A DNA stretch of 38,215 bases from JANNWF01 sp052390415 (GCA_052390415.1 JBQTGY010000068.1:1-38215); one strand, 5' to 3'. Positions 8,142 to 16,432 are shown, counted from the first letter of the stretch. Numbers and translations are program-made. Notes: generated by a model from the letters alone, not told the origin.

Positions 8142-8495
8142 ATGGAAAAGAAAATCGCTCGTTTGCGTCGCGCCAAATCAACGCGCTCGCACATTCGCAA
8201 GTTGGGTGTAGCTCGTTTGTCGGTGTTGCGCACAGGTCAGCACTTGTACGCGCAGTTGTTTACGGCTGATGGTTCCAGCGTGTTGGCATCGGCATCGACT
8301 GTTCAGGATGCCGTTGCTGGTGGCCTGAAGAGCACGAAGAACATGCAGGCAGCGGCTAAAGTTGGGCAAGCCATCGCCGAAGCTGCGAAGGCGGTGGGCA
8401 TCGATACGGTCGCGTTCGACCGTTCGGGCTACCGTTACCACGGTCGGATCAAAGCCTTGGCGGATGCGGCGCGCGAAGGCGGTTTGAAGTTCTGA
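8142..8495 (+). CDS. rplR: 50S ribosomal protein L18 (uL18)
   Basis: This protein has 117 residues from ATG 8142, equal to E. coli L18, and opens MEKKIARLRRAKSTRSHIRK. It contains R-SVLRTGQHLYAQLF and ends RSGYRYHGRIKALADAAREGGLKF, the L18 C terminus. L18 delivers 5S rRNA to the 50S subunit with L5. An ATG two codons earlier (8136) is only two bases from the GAGG ribosome-binding site (8130-8133). ATG 8142 has eight-base spacing and is preferred. Confidence 0.96.
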   Translation: MEKKIARLRRAKSTRSHIRKLGVARLSVLRTGQHLYAQLFTADGSSVLASASTVQDAVAGGLKSTKNMQAAAKVGQAIAEAAKAVGIDTVAFDRSGYRYHGRIKALADAAREGGLKF

Positions 8496-8605
8496 GGATT
8501 TAAGTTCTGTGCGATGTTCCCAACATCGTCGAAACAGCGGCCAGCAACATGTCCCACGATCCACACACAACAACAAGCGGCTAGCGCCGTAAATATTAGG
8601 AAGAG
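8496..8605 (+). other. rplR-rpsE gap with small hairpin
   Basis: A 116-base spacer (to the preferred rpsE start) in an otherwise tightly packed operon. It holds a perfect hairpin: CGATGTT (8512-8518), loop CCC, AACATCG (8522-8528). The hairpin begins 17 bases after the rplR stop and has no T run. It might protect an mRNA end or attenuate weakly. No small gene is visible. Confidence 0.45.
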
Positions 8606-8611
8606 ATGGCA

Positions 8612-9118
8612 ATGAGCACGAACGATCGCGAGAACAGCGACGGCATGCTGGAAAAGTTGGTAGCCGTAAATCGCGTGTCAAAGACAGTTAAGGGTGGTCG
8701 TCAATTCACCTTTACCGCTTTGACCGTGGTGGGTGATGGCGCTGGAAAGGTGGGATTCGGTTATGGCAAGGCGCGAGAAGTGCCGGTCGCGATTCAGAAG
8801 TCGATGGAGCATGCGCGTCGACAGATGATCTCTGTCGAATTGAACAATGGAACCTTGTGGTACGCCATCAAAGCTAACCACGGCGCGGCGCGCGTTTACA
8901 TGCAGCCAGCTTCCGAGGGTACTGGCGTGATCGCCGGCGGCGCGATGCGCGCTGTGCTTGAAGCGGTTGGTGTCAAAAACATCCTCGCCAAGGCGGTCGG
9001 TTCACGTAATCCAATCAATCTGGTTCGCGCTACCTTGCGCGGTCTGCAGGCGATGTCGTCGCCGGGCATGATCGCTGCCAAGCGTGGCAAGACGTTGGAG
9101 GGTATCAATCATGGCTGA
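8612..9118 (+). CDS. rpsE: 30S ribosomal protein S5 (uS5)
   Basis: A 168-residue protein (170 if ATG 8606 is used) with S5 signatures: LEKLVAVNRVSKTVKGGRQF, GDGAGKVGFGYGKAREVP and the C-terminal GVKNILAKAVGSRNPINLVRAT. S5 helps form the mRNA entry channel and affects decoding accuracy. AGGA (8598-8601) is four bases from ATG 8606 and ten from ATG 8612. The second spacing is closer to normal, but the choice is not certain. The stop overlaps the rpmD start by eight bases. Confidence 0.96.
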   Translation: MSTNDRENSDGMLEKLVAVNRVSKTVKGGRQFTFTALTVVGDGAGKVGFGYGKAREVPVAIQKSMEHARRQMISVELNNGTLWYAIKANHGAARVYMQPASEGTGVIAGGAMRAVLEAVGVKNILAKAVGSRNPINLVRATLRGLQAMSSPGMIAAKRGKTLEGINHG

Positions 9119-9302
9119 TATCGAAGTTAAGACCGTCAAGGTTCGCCTGGTCAAGGGCCTGCGCGGCTGCCAAGCGCGGCACCGCCTGTCGGTGAAGGCG
9201 CTTGGTCTGCGCAAGATCAATGATGTCCGTGTGCTCAAAGACAGTCCATGCGTGCGTGGCCTGATTCACAAGGTCAATTACCTGGTTCAGGTCGAGCAGT
9301 AA
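9111..9302 (+). CDS. rpmD: 50S ribosomal protein L30 (uL30)
   Basis: A 63-residue protein, the normal size for L30, with KTVKVRLVKG, H-LSVKALGLRKINDVRVL and RGLIHKVNYLVQVE. It starts at ATG 9111, overlapping the last eight bases of rpsE in another frame. A longer in-frame start (9084) lies deeper in rpsE and does not match the family. The overlap implies translational coupling. Confidence 0.96.
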   Translation: MADIEVKTVKVRLVKGLRGCQARHRLSVKALGLRKINDVRVLKDSPCVRGLIHKVNYLVQVEQ

Positions 9303-9323
9303 GCGAAACTGGAGATAGTCAAA

Positions 9324-9758
9324 ATGCGCATGAATACACTCAAGCCCGCCGTTGGCGCGCGTAAGGATCGCGTCCGCGTCGGACGCGGTATCGGCTCTGG
9401 CCTCGGCAAGACTTGTGGCCGCGGGCACAAGGGTCAGTTTGCTCGTGCCGGCAAGGGCAAGGTCAAGGCCGGCTTTGAAGGCGGTCAGATGCCGCTGCAG
9501 CGTCGGTTGCCCAAGGTTGGATTCCGTTCGCGGATGTCCAAGGACACTGCGGAGGTGTTGCTGTACAAGTTGGCGTTGATTGAGTCGGATGTCATCGACT
9601 TTGCCGCCTTGCTTGCTGCCAAGTTGGTGCCAAGTTCAGCCAAGACAGCGAAGATCGTCAACAAGGGCGAAATCGGTCGCAAGATTACGGTCAAGGGTTT
9701 GTCGGCAACTGCTGGTGCTCGATCGGCGATCGAAGCAGCCGGCGGCAGCCTGGAGTAA
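9324..9758 (+). CDS. rplO: 50S ribosomal protein L15 (uL15)
   Basis: The 144-residue product equals E. coli L15 in length. It has the glycine-rich basic N terminus (GRGIGSGLGKTCGRGHKGQ), then FEGGQMPLQRRLPKVGF, and a C terminus with KITVKGLSATAGARSAIE. GGAG (9311-9314) is nine bases from ATG 9324 and fifteen from ATG 9330, which favours 9324. It abuts secY with only three bases between stop and start. Confidence 0.97.
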   Translation: MRMNTLKPAVGARKDRVRVGRGIGSGLGKTCGRGHKGQFARAGKGKVKAGFEGGQMPLQRRLPKVGFRSRMSKDTAEVLLYKLALIESDVIDFAALLAAKLVPSSAKTAKIVNKGEIGRKITVKGLSATAGARSAIEAAGGSLE

Positions 9759-9761
9759 TCC

Positions 9762-11120
9762 GTGGCTCAGGCTTCCAAAACTGCGGCTGCCTTGGGCGGC
9801 ATGGGTAAGCTAACCGAGCTGAAGCAGCGACTGTTGTTTGTGTTGGGTGCGCTGATCGTGTTTCGCTTCGGCACTTACATCCCGGTGCCGGGAGTCGATC
9901 CGCAGGCGATGATCCGATTCATGGATACTCAGCAGGGAACTATTGTTGACCTGTTCAACATGTTTTCCGGTGGCGCGCTAGAGCGGTTCAGCATTTTCGC
10001 TCTGAATGTGATGCCCTACATTTCGGCGTCTATCATCATTCAGTTGTGTGCGCAGGTGTTCCCTAGTTTGCAAGCGCTGCGCAAAGAAGGTGAATCCGGT
10101 CGTCGCAAGATCACCCAATACACGCGATATGGGGCGGTACTTTTGGCCGCTTTTCAGGGCGCGGGCGTGGCCATCGCGCTACAAAGCTCGGGCGCGGGCA
10201 GCGGCATCAACATTGTTTTCAATCCTGGGCCTGGCTTCGTGATGACGGCAGTCATTTCTCTGACGGCCGGCACCATGTTTCTCATGTGGCTGGGTGAGCA
10301 GATAACCGAGCGCGGCATCGGCAATGGAATCTCGCTGATCATTTTCGCCGGCATTGTTGCTGGCCTGCCCAGCGCGGTGATCGGCACTTTGGAATTGGCA
10401 CGCAATGGCGAGCTGAATCCTTTGGCTGTGATAGTCATCTTTGCCTTGGTGCTACTGACCACCGCGTTCGTTGTCTTTGTTGAACGTGGCCAGCGTCGCA
10501 TCACGGTGAACTATGCGCGGCGGCAAGGTGGGCGTCAGGCGTACATGAACCAGAGCAGCTACTTGCCGCTCAAAGTCAACATGGCCGGTGTGATTCCGCC
10601 TATTTTTGCTTCAAGTCTGATCATGTTTCCGGCCACCGCTTCCAGTTGGTTCAGTCAGGCGTCGGAGGCGCGTTGGCTTCAAACATTGGCTGCGATGCTT
10701 GCGCCGGGCGAACCGCTCTATCTAATCCTGTACGGCGTCTTGATCGTCGGTTTTGCTTTTTTCTACACGGCATTGACTTTCAATGCGCAGGAGAATGCCG
10801 ATAACCTGAAAAAATCAGGTGCGCTGATTCCTGGCATTCGTCCGGGCAAGGGAACTGCTGACTACATTGACGGTGTGATGACACGCCTCACTGGCGCCGG
10901 CGCGTTGTATCTGTTGGCTGTGTGCCTGTTGCCAGAGTTGATGAGAATGGGGTGGGCGGTACCGTTCTATTTTGGAGGCACTTCGCTGTTGATCGTTGTT
11001 GTGGTCGTAATGGATTTTACGGCTCAGATCCAAGCGCATCTGATGTCACATCAGTACGAAGGTCTGATGAAGAAGGCCAATTTGAAGGGTGGCTCGCGCG
11101 GCGGCATGGTCCGCAGCTGA
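9762..11120 (+). CDS. secY: Preprotein translocase subunit SecY
   Basis: A 452-residue membrane protein with about ten hydrophobic segments, the channel-forming subunit of the Sec translocase that partners SecE, SecG and SecA. Recognisable parts are FRFGTYIPVPGVDP in the first helix and plug region, NMFSGGALERFSIFALNVMPYI, the cytoplasmic loop RRQGGRQAYMNQSSYLPLKVN and GIRPGKGTADYID. The start is GTG at 9762 with TGGAG six bases upstream, inside the end of rplO. It belongs to the spc operon. rpmJ, which often follows, is missing. Confidence 0.98.
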   Translation: MAQASKTAAALGGMGKLTELKQRLLFVLGALIVFRFGTYIPVPGVDPQAMIRFMDTQQGTIVDLFNMFSGGALERFSIFALNVMPYISASIIIQLCAQVFPSLQALRKEGESGRRKITQYTRYGAVLLAAFQGAGVAIALQSSGAGSGINIVFNPGPGFVMTAVISLTAGTMFLMWLGEQITERGIGNGISLIIFAGIVAGLPSAVIGTLELARNGELNPLAVIVIFALVLLTTAFVVFVERGQRRITVNYARRQGGRQAYMNQSSYLPLKVNMAGVIPPIFASSLIMFPATASSWFSQASEARWLQTLAAMLAPGEPLYLILYGVLIVGFAFFYTALTFNAQENADNLKKSGALIPGIRPGKGTADYIDGVMTRLTGAGALYLLAVCLLPELMRMGWAVPFYFGGTSLLIVVVVVMDFTAQIQAHLMSHQYEGLMKKANLKGGSRGGMVRS

Positions 11121-11404
11121 CGCTACAAAACATGGGCGATTCGCGCGGCAGCTTCTCGCGCGGATAGCACGTTCCGAAGTTTGGCGGGAATTGCTCCGGC
11201 AATGCCCGTCCGCCTGGCAAGGATTCCGCAGGAATCACACCTAGGACGCCGAGCAGAGGACGAGCAACGCCGGAGCACGGGCACCACACACCCGTGCCGG
11301 GTTCGGTACCGGGTTTTGCAAAATCCACCACCGGGCTTCTAAAACTGACGAAGCCGTTGTATCATTCTGAGTTCACTGCGCAAATCATCGTTGGAGATCG
11401 CCTA
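11121..11404 (+). other. secY-rpsM gap, hairpin-rich, no rpmJ
   Basis: This 284-base spacer is the longest in the ribosomal block after the S10 leader. It has no open frame resembling L36 or any other small ribosomal protein. It holds several inverted repeats: CGCGCG...CGCGCG around 11135-11162, GATTCC-GCA-GGAATC (11222-11236) and GCACGGG...CCCGTGC (11275-11297). The composition differs from neighbouring coding sequence and is reminiscent of a degenerate intergenic repeat. It could hold a promoter or the S4-type control site of the alpha operon; I cannot identify either with confidence. Confidence 0.5.
11222..11297 (+). repeat. Two perfect inverted repeats before rpsM
   Basis: GATTCC (11222-11227) pairs with GGAATC (11231-11236) across loop GCA. 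GCACGGG (11275-11281) pairs with CCCGTGC (11291-11297) across a nine-base loop. Neither has a T run. They lie about 110-180 bases before rpsM and may be RNA structure in the secY-rpsM transcript or part of a dispersed palindromic repeat. Confidence 0.5.
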
Positions 11405-11761
11405 ATGGCGCGCATCGCGGGTGTCAACTTGCCTGTCCAGAAACATGTCTGGGTCGGCTTACAAAATATTTTCGGGATCGGCCGTACGCGTTCCCGCAAG
11501 GTTTGCGAGATGGCGGAGGTCAATCCTTCTGTCAAGATTCGCGACCTATCCGAGCCCGACATCGAGCGCTTGCGCGCTGCGGTTGGCAAGTTCGTCATCG
11601 AAGGTGATCTGCGCCGCGAAATCGGCATCAGCATCAAGCGATTGATGGACCTTGGCTGCTATCGCGGTCTTCGTCATCGGCGTGGTCTGCCGGTGCGCGG
11701 GCAGCGTACCCGCACCAATGCGAGGACCCGCAAGGGACCGCGCAAGGCGATCAGGAAGTAA
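11405..11761 (+). CDS. rpsM: 30S ribosomal protein S13 (uS13)
   Basis: A 118-residue protein, the E. coli S13 length, opening MARIAGVNLPVQKHVWVGL. It has the helix-two-turn-helix G-GRTRS--VC region and the basic C terminus RGLPVRGQRTRTNARTRKGPRKA. S13 is in the 30S head and contacts tRNA and the 50S subunit. The ATG at 11405 gives the canonical start, and an in-frame 5' extension to 11294 is rejected. First gene of the alpha-operon block. Confidence 0.98.
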   Translation: MARIAGVNLPVQKHVWVGLQNIFGIGRTRSRKVCEMAEVNPSVKIRDLSEPDIERLRAAVGKFVIEGDLRREIGISIKRLMDLGCYRGLRHRRGLPVRGQRTRTNARTRKGPRKAIRK

Positions 11762-11770
11762 GGACCGTAT

Positions 11771-12166
11771 ATGAGCAAGCAGGCATCTGCCGTCAAAGGC
11801 AAGAAGAAGATCAAGCGCATCGTCACGGACGGCATCGCGCATGTACACGCGTCCTTCAACAACACCATCATCACCATCACTGATCGACAGGGCAACGCGC
11901 TGAGCTGGGCGACGTCGGGTGGGGCCGGTTTCCGCGGTTCGCGCAAGTCGACACCGTTCGCTGCGCAGGTCGCTTCTGAGAAGGCAGGCAAGGTGGCGTT
12001 GGATTACGGCGTGAAGACGCTAGAAGTTCGCATCAAGGGCCCGGGTCCGGGTCGCGAGTCAGCGGTCCGCGCGCTAAACGCCTGCGGTTACAAAGTTACC
12101 AACATCATCGACGTGACGCCCATCCCGCATAACGGATGCCGGCCGCCGAAGAAGCGACGCGTCTGA
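11771..12166 (+). CDS. rpsK: 30S ribosomal protein S11 (uS11)
   Basis: A 131-residue protein with S11 signatures: GIAHVHASFNNTIITITDRQGN, WATSGGAGFRGSRKSTPFAAQ, GPGPGRESAVRALN and the C-terminal TPIPHNGCRPPKKRRV. S11 lies on the 30S platform in the mRNA exit region near the Shine-Dalgarno helix. It follows rpsM after nine bases with AAGGA before its ATG. Confidence 0.98.
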   Translation: MSKQASAVKGKKKIKRIVTDGIAHVHASFNNTIITITDRQGNALSWATSGGAGFRGSRKSTPFAAQVASEKAGKVALDYGVKTLEVRIKGPGPGRESAVRALNACGYKVTNIIDVTPIPHNGCRPPKKRRV

Positions 12167-12180
12167 GGAGCTGAACGATC

Positions 12181-12807
12181 ATGGCACGTTATATCGGTCC
12201 CACCTGCAAGCTAGCCCGCCGCGAAGGCGCTGACCTCAGCCTCAAGAGTCCAGCCCGCGCGATCGATTCCAAGTGCAAGCTGGAGCAGAAGCCTGGCCAG
12301 CACGGCGCCGCCCGCAAAGGCAAGATGTCTGATTACTCGGTGCAGTTGCGCGAGAAGCAGAAGGTCAAGCGCATTTACGGTCTGCTTGAGCGGCAGTTCC
12401 GTAACTATTACAAGAAGGCTTCATCGAAGAAAGGCAACACCGGTGAATCGTTGTTGCAACTGCTCGAACAACGCCTTGACAACGTCATATATCGGATGGG
12501 TTTCGCTGTCACCCGGCCGCAGGCTCGGCAACTGGTTTCGCATTGCGGCGTGCTGGTGAACGGCAAGTCGGTGAATTTGGCCTCGTATCAGCTGAAGGCT
12601 GGCGATGCGCTGAGCCTGACCGAGAAAGCGCAGCGTCAGCTGCGGGTGCAGGAGTCCTTGGCATTGTCCGCGCAGATGGATCTGGTTCCTAGCTGGATGG
12701 ACGTCGACGCGAAGAAGTTCAGCGGCGTGTTCAAGTCGGTTCCAGAGCGCTCGGATTTGCCGTCGGATATCAACGAAGCCCTCATCGTCGAGTTGTACTC
12801 GAAGTAA
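12181..12807 (+). CDS. rpsD: 30S ribosomal protein S4 (uS4)
   Basis: A 208-residue protein with the S4 N-terminal region (MARYIGPTCKLARREGADL), the EKQKVKRIYGLLERQFRNYY helix, the S4 RNA-binding domain around LDNVIYRMGFA-TRPQARQLVSH and a C terminus ending EALIVELYSK. S4 nucleates 30S assembly and represses the alpha operon translationally in E. coli. A 104-base gap with a hairpin separates it from rpoA. Confidence 0.98.
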   Translation: MARYIGPTCKLARREGADLSLKSPARAIDSKCKLEQKPGQHGAARKGKMSDYSVQLREKQKVKRIYGLLERQFRNYYKKASSKKGNTGESLLQLLEQRLDNVIYRMGFAVTRPQARQLVSHCGVLVNGKSVNLASYQLKAGDALSLTEKAQRQLRVQESLALSAQMDLVPSWMDVDAKKFSGVFKSVPERSDLPSDINEALIVELYSK

Positions 12808-12823
12808 TCGTCGAGCTGCTTTG

Positions 12824-12891
12824 GATACGGCGTGTGCAATCGCCGCCGTATCGAAGTCATACGCCTCTCGAAGTCGCAAGTCTTACGTAAG
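12824..12891 (+). other. Hairpin and palindrome between rpsD and rpoA
   Basis: GATACGGCG (12824-12832) pairs with CGCCGTATC (12844-12852), a nine-base stem with an eleven-base loop, 17 bases after the rpsD stop. CTTACGTAAG (12882-12891) is a perfect ten-base palindrome shortly before the rpoA ribosome-binding site. Neither has a T run. They might tune the ratio of RpoA to ribosomal proteins, for instance by partial attenuation or processing. Confidence 0.45.
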
Positions 12892-12911
12892 TCTCATCGG
12901 AGAATCGCTGC

Positions 12912-13904
12912 ATGTCAGTTTCCGCCACTCAGGTCCTGCGTCCGCGCGGCCTAGGCATTGAGCGCGTTAGCGCTAATCGCGCCAGAGTCATCGTCGAGCC
13001 CCTGGATCGGGGTTATGGCCACACTCTCGGTAACGCGCTGCGCCGCATCCTTTTGTCTTCGATTCCCGGTTACGCGATTACTGAAGTTGAGATCGACGGC
13101 GTGCTGCACGAGTACACCACGGTCGAAGGCTTGCAAGAAGACGTCATCGAAGTGTTGCTCAACCTGAAAGACGTCGCGATTCAGATGCACGTCGTTGATC
13201 AGGCAACGCTGACGCTGGTCAAACAAGGACCAGGCGTGGTTACCGCAGGCGACATCAAGGTTGATCATAATGTTGTGATCGTCAACCCTGAGCATGTCAT
13301 TTGCACGCTGACCAAGGACACGTCCTTGAATATGCGGGTCAAAGTTGAGCGTGGGCTTGGTTACCAGCCGGCTGCAGCGCGCCGCAATCCGGAAGACGAG
13401 AGTCGCGCCATTGGCAAGCTGATGTTGGACGCTTCATTTTGCCCAGTTCGCCGAGTGGCTTACGAAGTGGAAAGCGCACGCGTGGAACAGCGGACTGACT
13501 TGGACCGTTTGGTCCTCGATATCGAAACCAACGGCACCATTGATGCGGAGGAAGCCGTCCGCAAAGCCGCTGACATTTTGACCGAGCAGTTGTCGGTGTT
13601 TGGAGACTTCCGTCCGTCGGCCGCGCCAGGTCCGGTGGTGCCAGTGGGCATCGATCCGATTCTGATGCGTCCAATCGACGATCTGGAGCTGACCGTACGT
13701 TCGGCAAACTGCTTGAAAGCCGAGAACATCTATTACATCGGTGATCTGATTCAGCGCACCGAAGTTGAGCTTCTGAAAACGCCGAACCTCGGCAAGAAGT
13801 CGCTTACCGAAATCAAAGAAGTCTTGGGCCAACGCGGGCTTTCGCTCGGCATGCGCCTGGAGAATTGGCCGCCCGCTGGGCTGCAACAAGGCATGCTCGG
13901 CTAA
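12912..13904 (+). CDS. rpoA: RNA polymerase alpha subunit
   Basis: A 330-residue protein of normal RpoA length. The N-terminal assembly domain contains VEPLDRGYGHTLGNALRRILLSS. The C-terminal domain contains DDLELTVRSANCLKAENIYYIGDL and LGKKSLTEIKEVL, which bind UP elements and activators such as CRP. The initial methionine at 12912 follows a GGAGA-like site (12899-12903). Position between rpsD and rplQ is the standard alpha-operon order. Confidence 0.99.
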   Translation: MSVSATQVLRPRGLGIERVSANRARVIVEPLDRGYGHTLGNALRRILLSSIPGYAITEVEIDGVLHEYTTVEGLQEDVIEVLLNLKDVAIQMHVVDQATLTLVKQGPGVVTAGDIKVDHNVVIVNPEHVICTLTKDTSLNMRVKVERGLGYQPAAARRNPEDESRAIGKLMLDASFCPVRRVAYEVESARVEQRTDLDRLVLDIETNGTIDAEEAVRKAADILTEQLSVFGDFRPSAAPGPVVPVGIDPILMRPIDDLELTVRSANCLKAENIYYIGDLIQRTEVELLKTPNLGKKSLTEIKEVLGQRGLSLGMRLENWPPAGLQQGMLG

Positions 13905-13937
13905 GCCGGGCGTTAAAGACACCAAGGAACCACGACC

Positions 13938-14318
13938 ATGCATCACCGTAAATCCGGACGTAAGCTCAACCGGACCAGCTCACACCGCGAAGCGATGTTT
14001 CGCAACATGGCGGCCTCGCTCATCAAGCACGAGTTGATCCGCACGACTGTGCCGAAGGCCAAGGAATTGCGGCGTGTTGCCGAACCCTTGATCACATTGG
14101 CGAAAGTCGATGGTGTGGCCAATCGTCGGCTGGCTTTCTCGCGTCTTCGTGACAAGCAAGCAGTAGGTAAGCTGTTCGTCGAACTCGGGCCGCGTTTCCG
14201 TGCCCGTCCGGGCGGTTACTTGCGTATCCTGAAGTGCGGGTTCCGCGACGGCGACAACGCTCCGATGGCGTTTGTCGAGTTGATGGATCGTCCAGCGCCG
14301 CAAGCGGCGGCTGAGTAA
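13938..14318 (+). CDS. rplQ: 50S ribosomal protein L17 (bL17)
   Basis: The product has 126 residues and begins MHHRKSGRKLNRTSSHREAMFRNMA, diagnostic of L17, which sits at the bottom of the 50S subunit near the tunnel exit. GGYLRILKCGFRDGDNAPMAFVEL forms the C-terminal signature. It is the last gene of the ribosomal cluster, and a Rho-independent terminator starts 25 bases after its stop. Confidence 0.98.
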   Translation: MHHRKSGRKLNRTSSHREAMFRNMAASLIKHELIRTTVPKAKELRRVAEPLITLAKVDGVANRRLAFSRLRDKQAVGKLFVELGPRFRARPGGYLRILKCGFRDGDNAPMAFVELMDRPAPQAAAE

Positions 14319-14342
14319 GCGAGTCACCCAGACTGCTATCCA

Positions 14343-14368
14343 CCCCGGCTCAGGCCGGGGTTTTTGTT
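14343..14368 (+). terminator. Rho-independent terminator of the alpha operon
   Basis: CCCCGGC (14343-14349) pairs with GCCGGGG (14354-14360) across loop TCAG. Five T residues follow at 14361-14365 and then GTTT. The perfect GC stem and T run make this a strong intrinsic terminator for the ribosomal block. Confidence 0.92.
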
Positions 14369-14465
14369 TGTGCACTGTCAGCGCACATTGCCGCATAGTC
14401 GAGGGGAACTCAGTCGCTGTCGTTGGGTCTGATCGTTTCGCATATTGGCCATACCAGTCGCACCC

Positions 14466-14966
14466 ATGAATCCACTCTCTTGGCCGTTTCGTTTGCATTG
14501 TTTGCTCGGCGCGGCGGTATGCGCAGGCTTGCTTGCCTATGCCTTGTACGTACAGCACGTCTTGTTTATTGATCCTTGTCCCATGTGTGTGTTGCAGCGT
14601 GTTGCTTTTGCCGGTTTCGGTTTGGTGTGTTTGGTGGGTGCCGTTCATGGTCCCAAGTTACCGCGCGGTCGCGCGGCTTACGGTGTTCTGGCCGGATTCT
14701 GTGGCTTGATGGGTGGGGCGGTGGCGGCGCAACACGTGCGTTTGCAGCACTTGCCGGCGGATCAAGTGCCGGCATGCGGGCCGGGACTCAACTATTACAT
14801 CGACACCTTTCCCGTGGTGGACGCGTTGGCCCAGGTGCTACGTGGGTCCGGCGAGTGTGCCAAGGTTGATTGGATGTTCGCCGGATTGTCGATGCCGGAA
14901 TGGACCTTGATTTGTTTTGCCGGGTTGGTCAGTGCGGCGATCTACGCGGGTTTCCGTCGTCGCTGA
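14466..14966 (+). CDS. dsbB: Disulfide bond formation protein B
   Basis: This 166-residue inner-membrane protein has four hydrophobic segments and the two redox cysteine pairs of DsbB. The first is CPMC at residues 38-41 in the first periplasmic loop; the second is Cys104 and Cys131 in the second loop. Arg45 just after CPMC fits the quinone-interacting arginine of the family. DsbB reoxidises DsbA and passes electrons to quinones. ATG 14466 is preferred to an upstream TTG at 14445. It lies alone after the ribosomal terminator, so it needs its own promoter, which I could not identify. Confidence 0.93.
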   Translation: MNPLSWPFRLHCLLGAAVCAGLLAYALYVQHVLFIDPCPMCVLQRVAFAGFGLVCLVGAVHGPKLPRGRAAYGVLAGFCGLMGGAVAAQHVRLQHLPADQVPACGPGLNYYIDTFPVVDALAQVLRGSGECAKVDWMFAGLSMPEWTLICFAGLVSAAIYAGFRRR

Positions 14967-14995
14967 TTGCGTTCTGTGAGGCGAATCTTTCCTGC

Positions 14996-15023
14996 TTGCG
15001 CCGCGAGTAGGCTGTGGCATGAT
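14996..15023 (+). promoter_or_regulatory. Weak promoter candidate before DAHP synthase
   Basis: TTGCGC (14996-15001) and CATGAT (15018-15023) are 16 bases apart. Initiation would fall near 15030, which would favour the ATG at 15054 as the start of the next gene. Both hexamers are only four of six matches, so this is tentative. Confidence 0.3.
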
Positions 15024-15053
15024 GCGATGATGCACCGCACAAACATTCAGTCT

Positions 15054-16430
15054 ATGAACGCTCTTGACTCCGGGCCGCAGCCAGTCAATCTTCCTTCTCA
15101 TTGGTCTCCCGATTCGTGGCAAACACGGTCGGCCCTGCAACAGCCGAGCTATCCCGATGCGGATGCCTTGGACGCGGCGCTGGGTGAGTTGCATCGCCTG
15201 CCGCCATTGGTGACGTCTTGGGAAATCCTTGCCTTGCGCAAGCAGATTGCTGAAGCCCAAGAGGGCAAGCGCTTCCTTCTGCAGGGGGGCGACTGTGCCG
15301 AGAGCTTCAGTGATTGTGAATCCGGGTTGATTTCCAATCGATTGAAAGTGTTGCTGCAGATGAGTGTGGTGATGGTTCACGGGATGCGGCTGCCGGTGAT
15401 CCGTGTCGGCCGCTTCGCCGGTCAGTACGCCAAACCGCGTTCGGCGGATCTTGAGACCAAGGATGGCGTTACTTTGCCGAGTTACCGCGGCGACTTGATC
15501 AACGCGGCACCCTTCGATGCGGTTTCGCGTGCACCCAATCCGCAACGCATGATCGACGGCCATTCGCGTTCTGCGATGACCATGAACTTCGTGCGCTCGT
15601 TGATCGATGGTGGCTTTGCGGACTTGCATCATCCCGAGTATTGGGACTTGGGTTGGGTCGCTCACTCGCCGTTGGCGGCCGAGTATCAACGCCGGGTTGA
15701 GGCGATCGGCGACGCTGTGCGATTCATGGAAACGCTTTCCGGCGAATCGATCCACAATCTGAACCGGGTCGACTTTTACACCTCGCACGAAGCCTTGCTG
15801 CTGCATTACGAGCAAGGTCTGACTCGGCAGGTTCCACGGCAGTGGGGTTGGTTCAATCTGTCCACGCACTACCCGTGGATTGGCATGCGCACGGCTGAGC
15901 TTGACGGCGCGCATGTTGAGTACATGCGCGGTTTGCGCAATCCGGTGGCGGTTAAGGTGGGGCCGAGTGTCACCCCGGAGGCCTTGATTCGGCTGATTGA
16001 TCGCCTCAATCCGCATGACGAGCCAGGTCGCCTGACCCTTATCCACCGCATGGGTCGCAACAAGATCGAAACGGGACTGCCGCCGTTGCTGGACGTGGTT
16101 CGCCGAGAAGGTCGACGCGTGCTTTGGGTGGCCGACCCCATGCATGGCAATACTGAAAGCACTGGCAACGGCTTCAAGACACGTCGCTTCGAGAACATTC
16201 GCGGCGAGTTGGAGTTTGCGTTTGATCTGCACGCGGCTGCTGGAACTCGCTTGGGCGGCGTGCATCTCGAACTGACTGGCGAAAATGTCACCGAGTGTCT
16301 TGGTGGCGCGCGCGAGTTGACCGAAACCGATCTTGAGCGTGCCTATCTTTCTAGTGTCGATCCGCGGCTCAACTACGAGCAGTCCATGGAATTGGCGATG
16401 CTGATCGTGCGCAAGCGCGGAAACGGTTGA
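15054..16430 (+). CDS. 3-deoxy-7-phosphoheptulonate synthase, class II
   Basis: This 458-residue enzyme condenses phosphoenolpyruvate and erythrose 4-phosphate in the first step of the shikimate pathway. It belongs to the class II (plant-type) DAHP synthases, shown by WSPDSWQTR near the N terminus, LLQGGDCAES with the metal-ligand cysteine at 81, the GRFAGQYAKPRS motif, HRMGRNKIE and WVADPMHGNT. This class is unrelated in sequence to E. coli AroF/G/H. The start at 15054 fits the family; ATGs at 15027 and 15030 would add eight or nine residues. No clear ribosome-binding site decides between them. A long hairpin follows the stop. Confidence 0.95.
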   Translation: MNALDSGPQPVNLPSHWSPDSWQTRSALQQPSYPDADALDAALGELHRLPPLVTSWEILALRKQIAEAQEGKRFLLQGGDCAESFSDCESGLISNRLKVLLQMSVVMVHGMRLPVIRVGRFAGQYAKPRSADLETKDGVTLPSYRGDLINAAPFDAVSRAPNPQRMIDGHSRSAMTMNFVRSLIDGGFADLHHPEYWDLGWVAHSPLAAEYQRRVEAIGDAVRFMETLSGESIHNLNRVDFYTSHEALLLHYEQGLTRQVPRQWGWFNLSTHYPWIGMRTAELDGAHVEYMRGLRNPVAVKVGPSVTPEALIRLIDRLNPHDEPGRLTLIHRMGRNKIETGLPPLLDVVRREGRRVLWVADPMHGNTESTGNGFKTRRFENIRGELEFAFDLHAAAGTRLGGVHLELTGENVTECLGGARELTETDLERAYLSSVDPRLNYEQSMELAMLIVRKRGNG

Positions 16431-16432
16431 AC

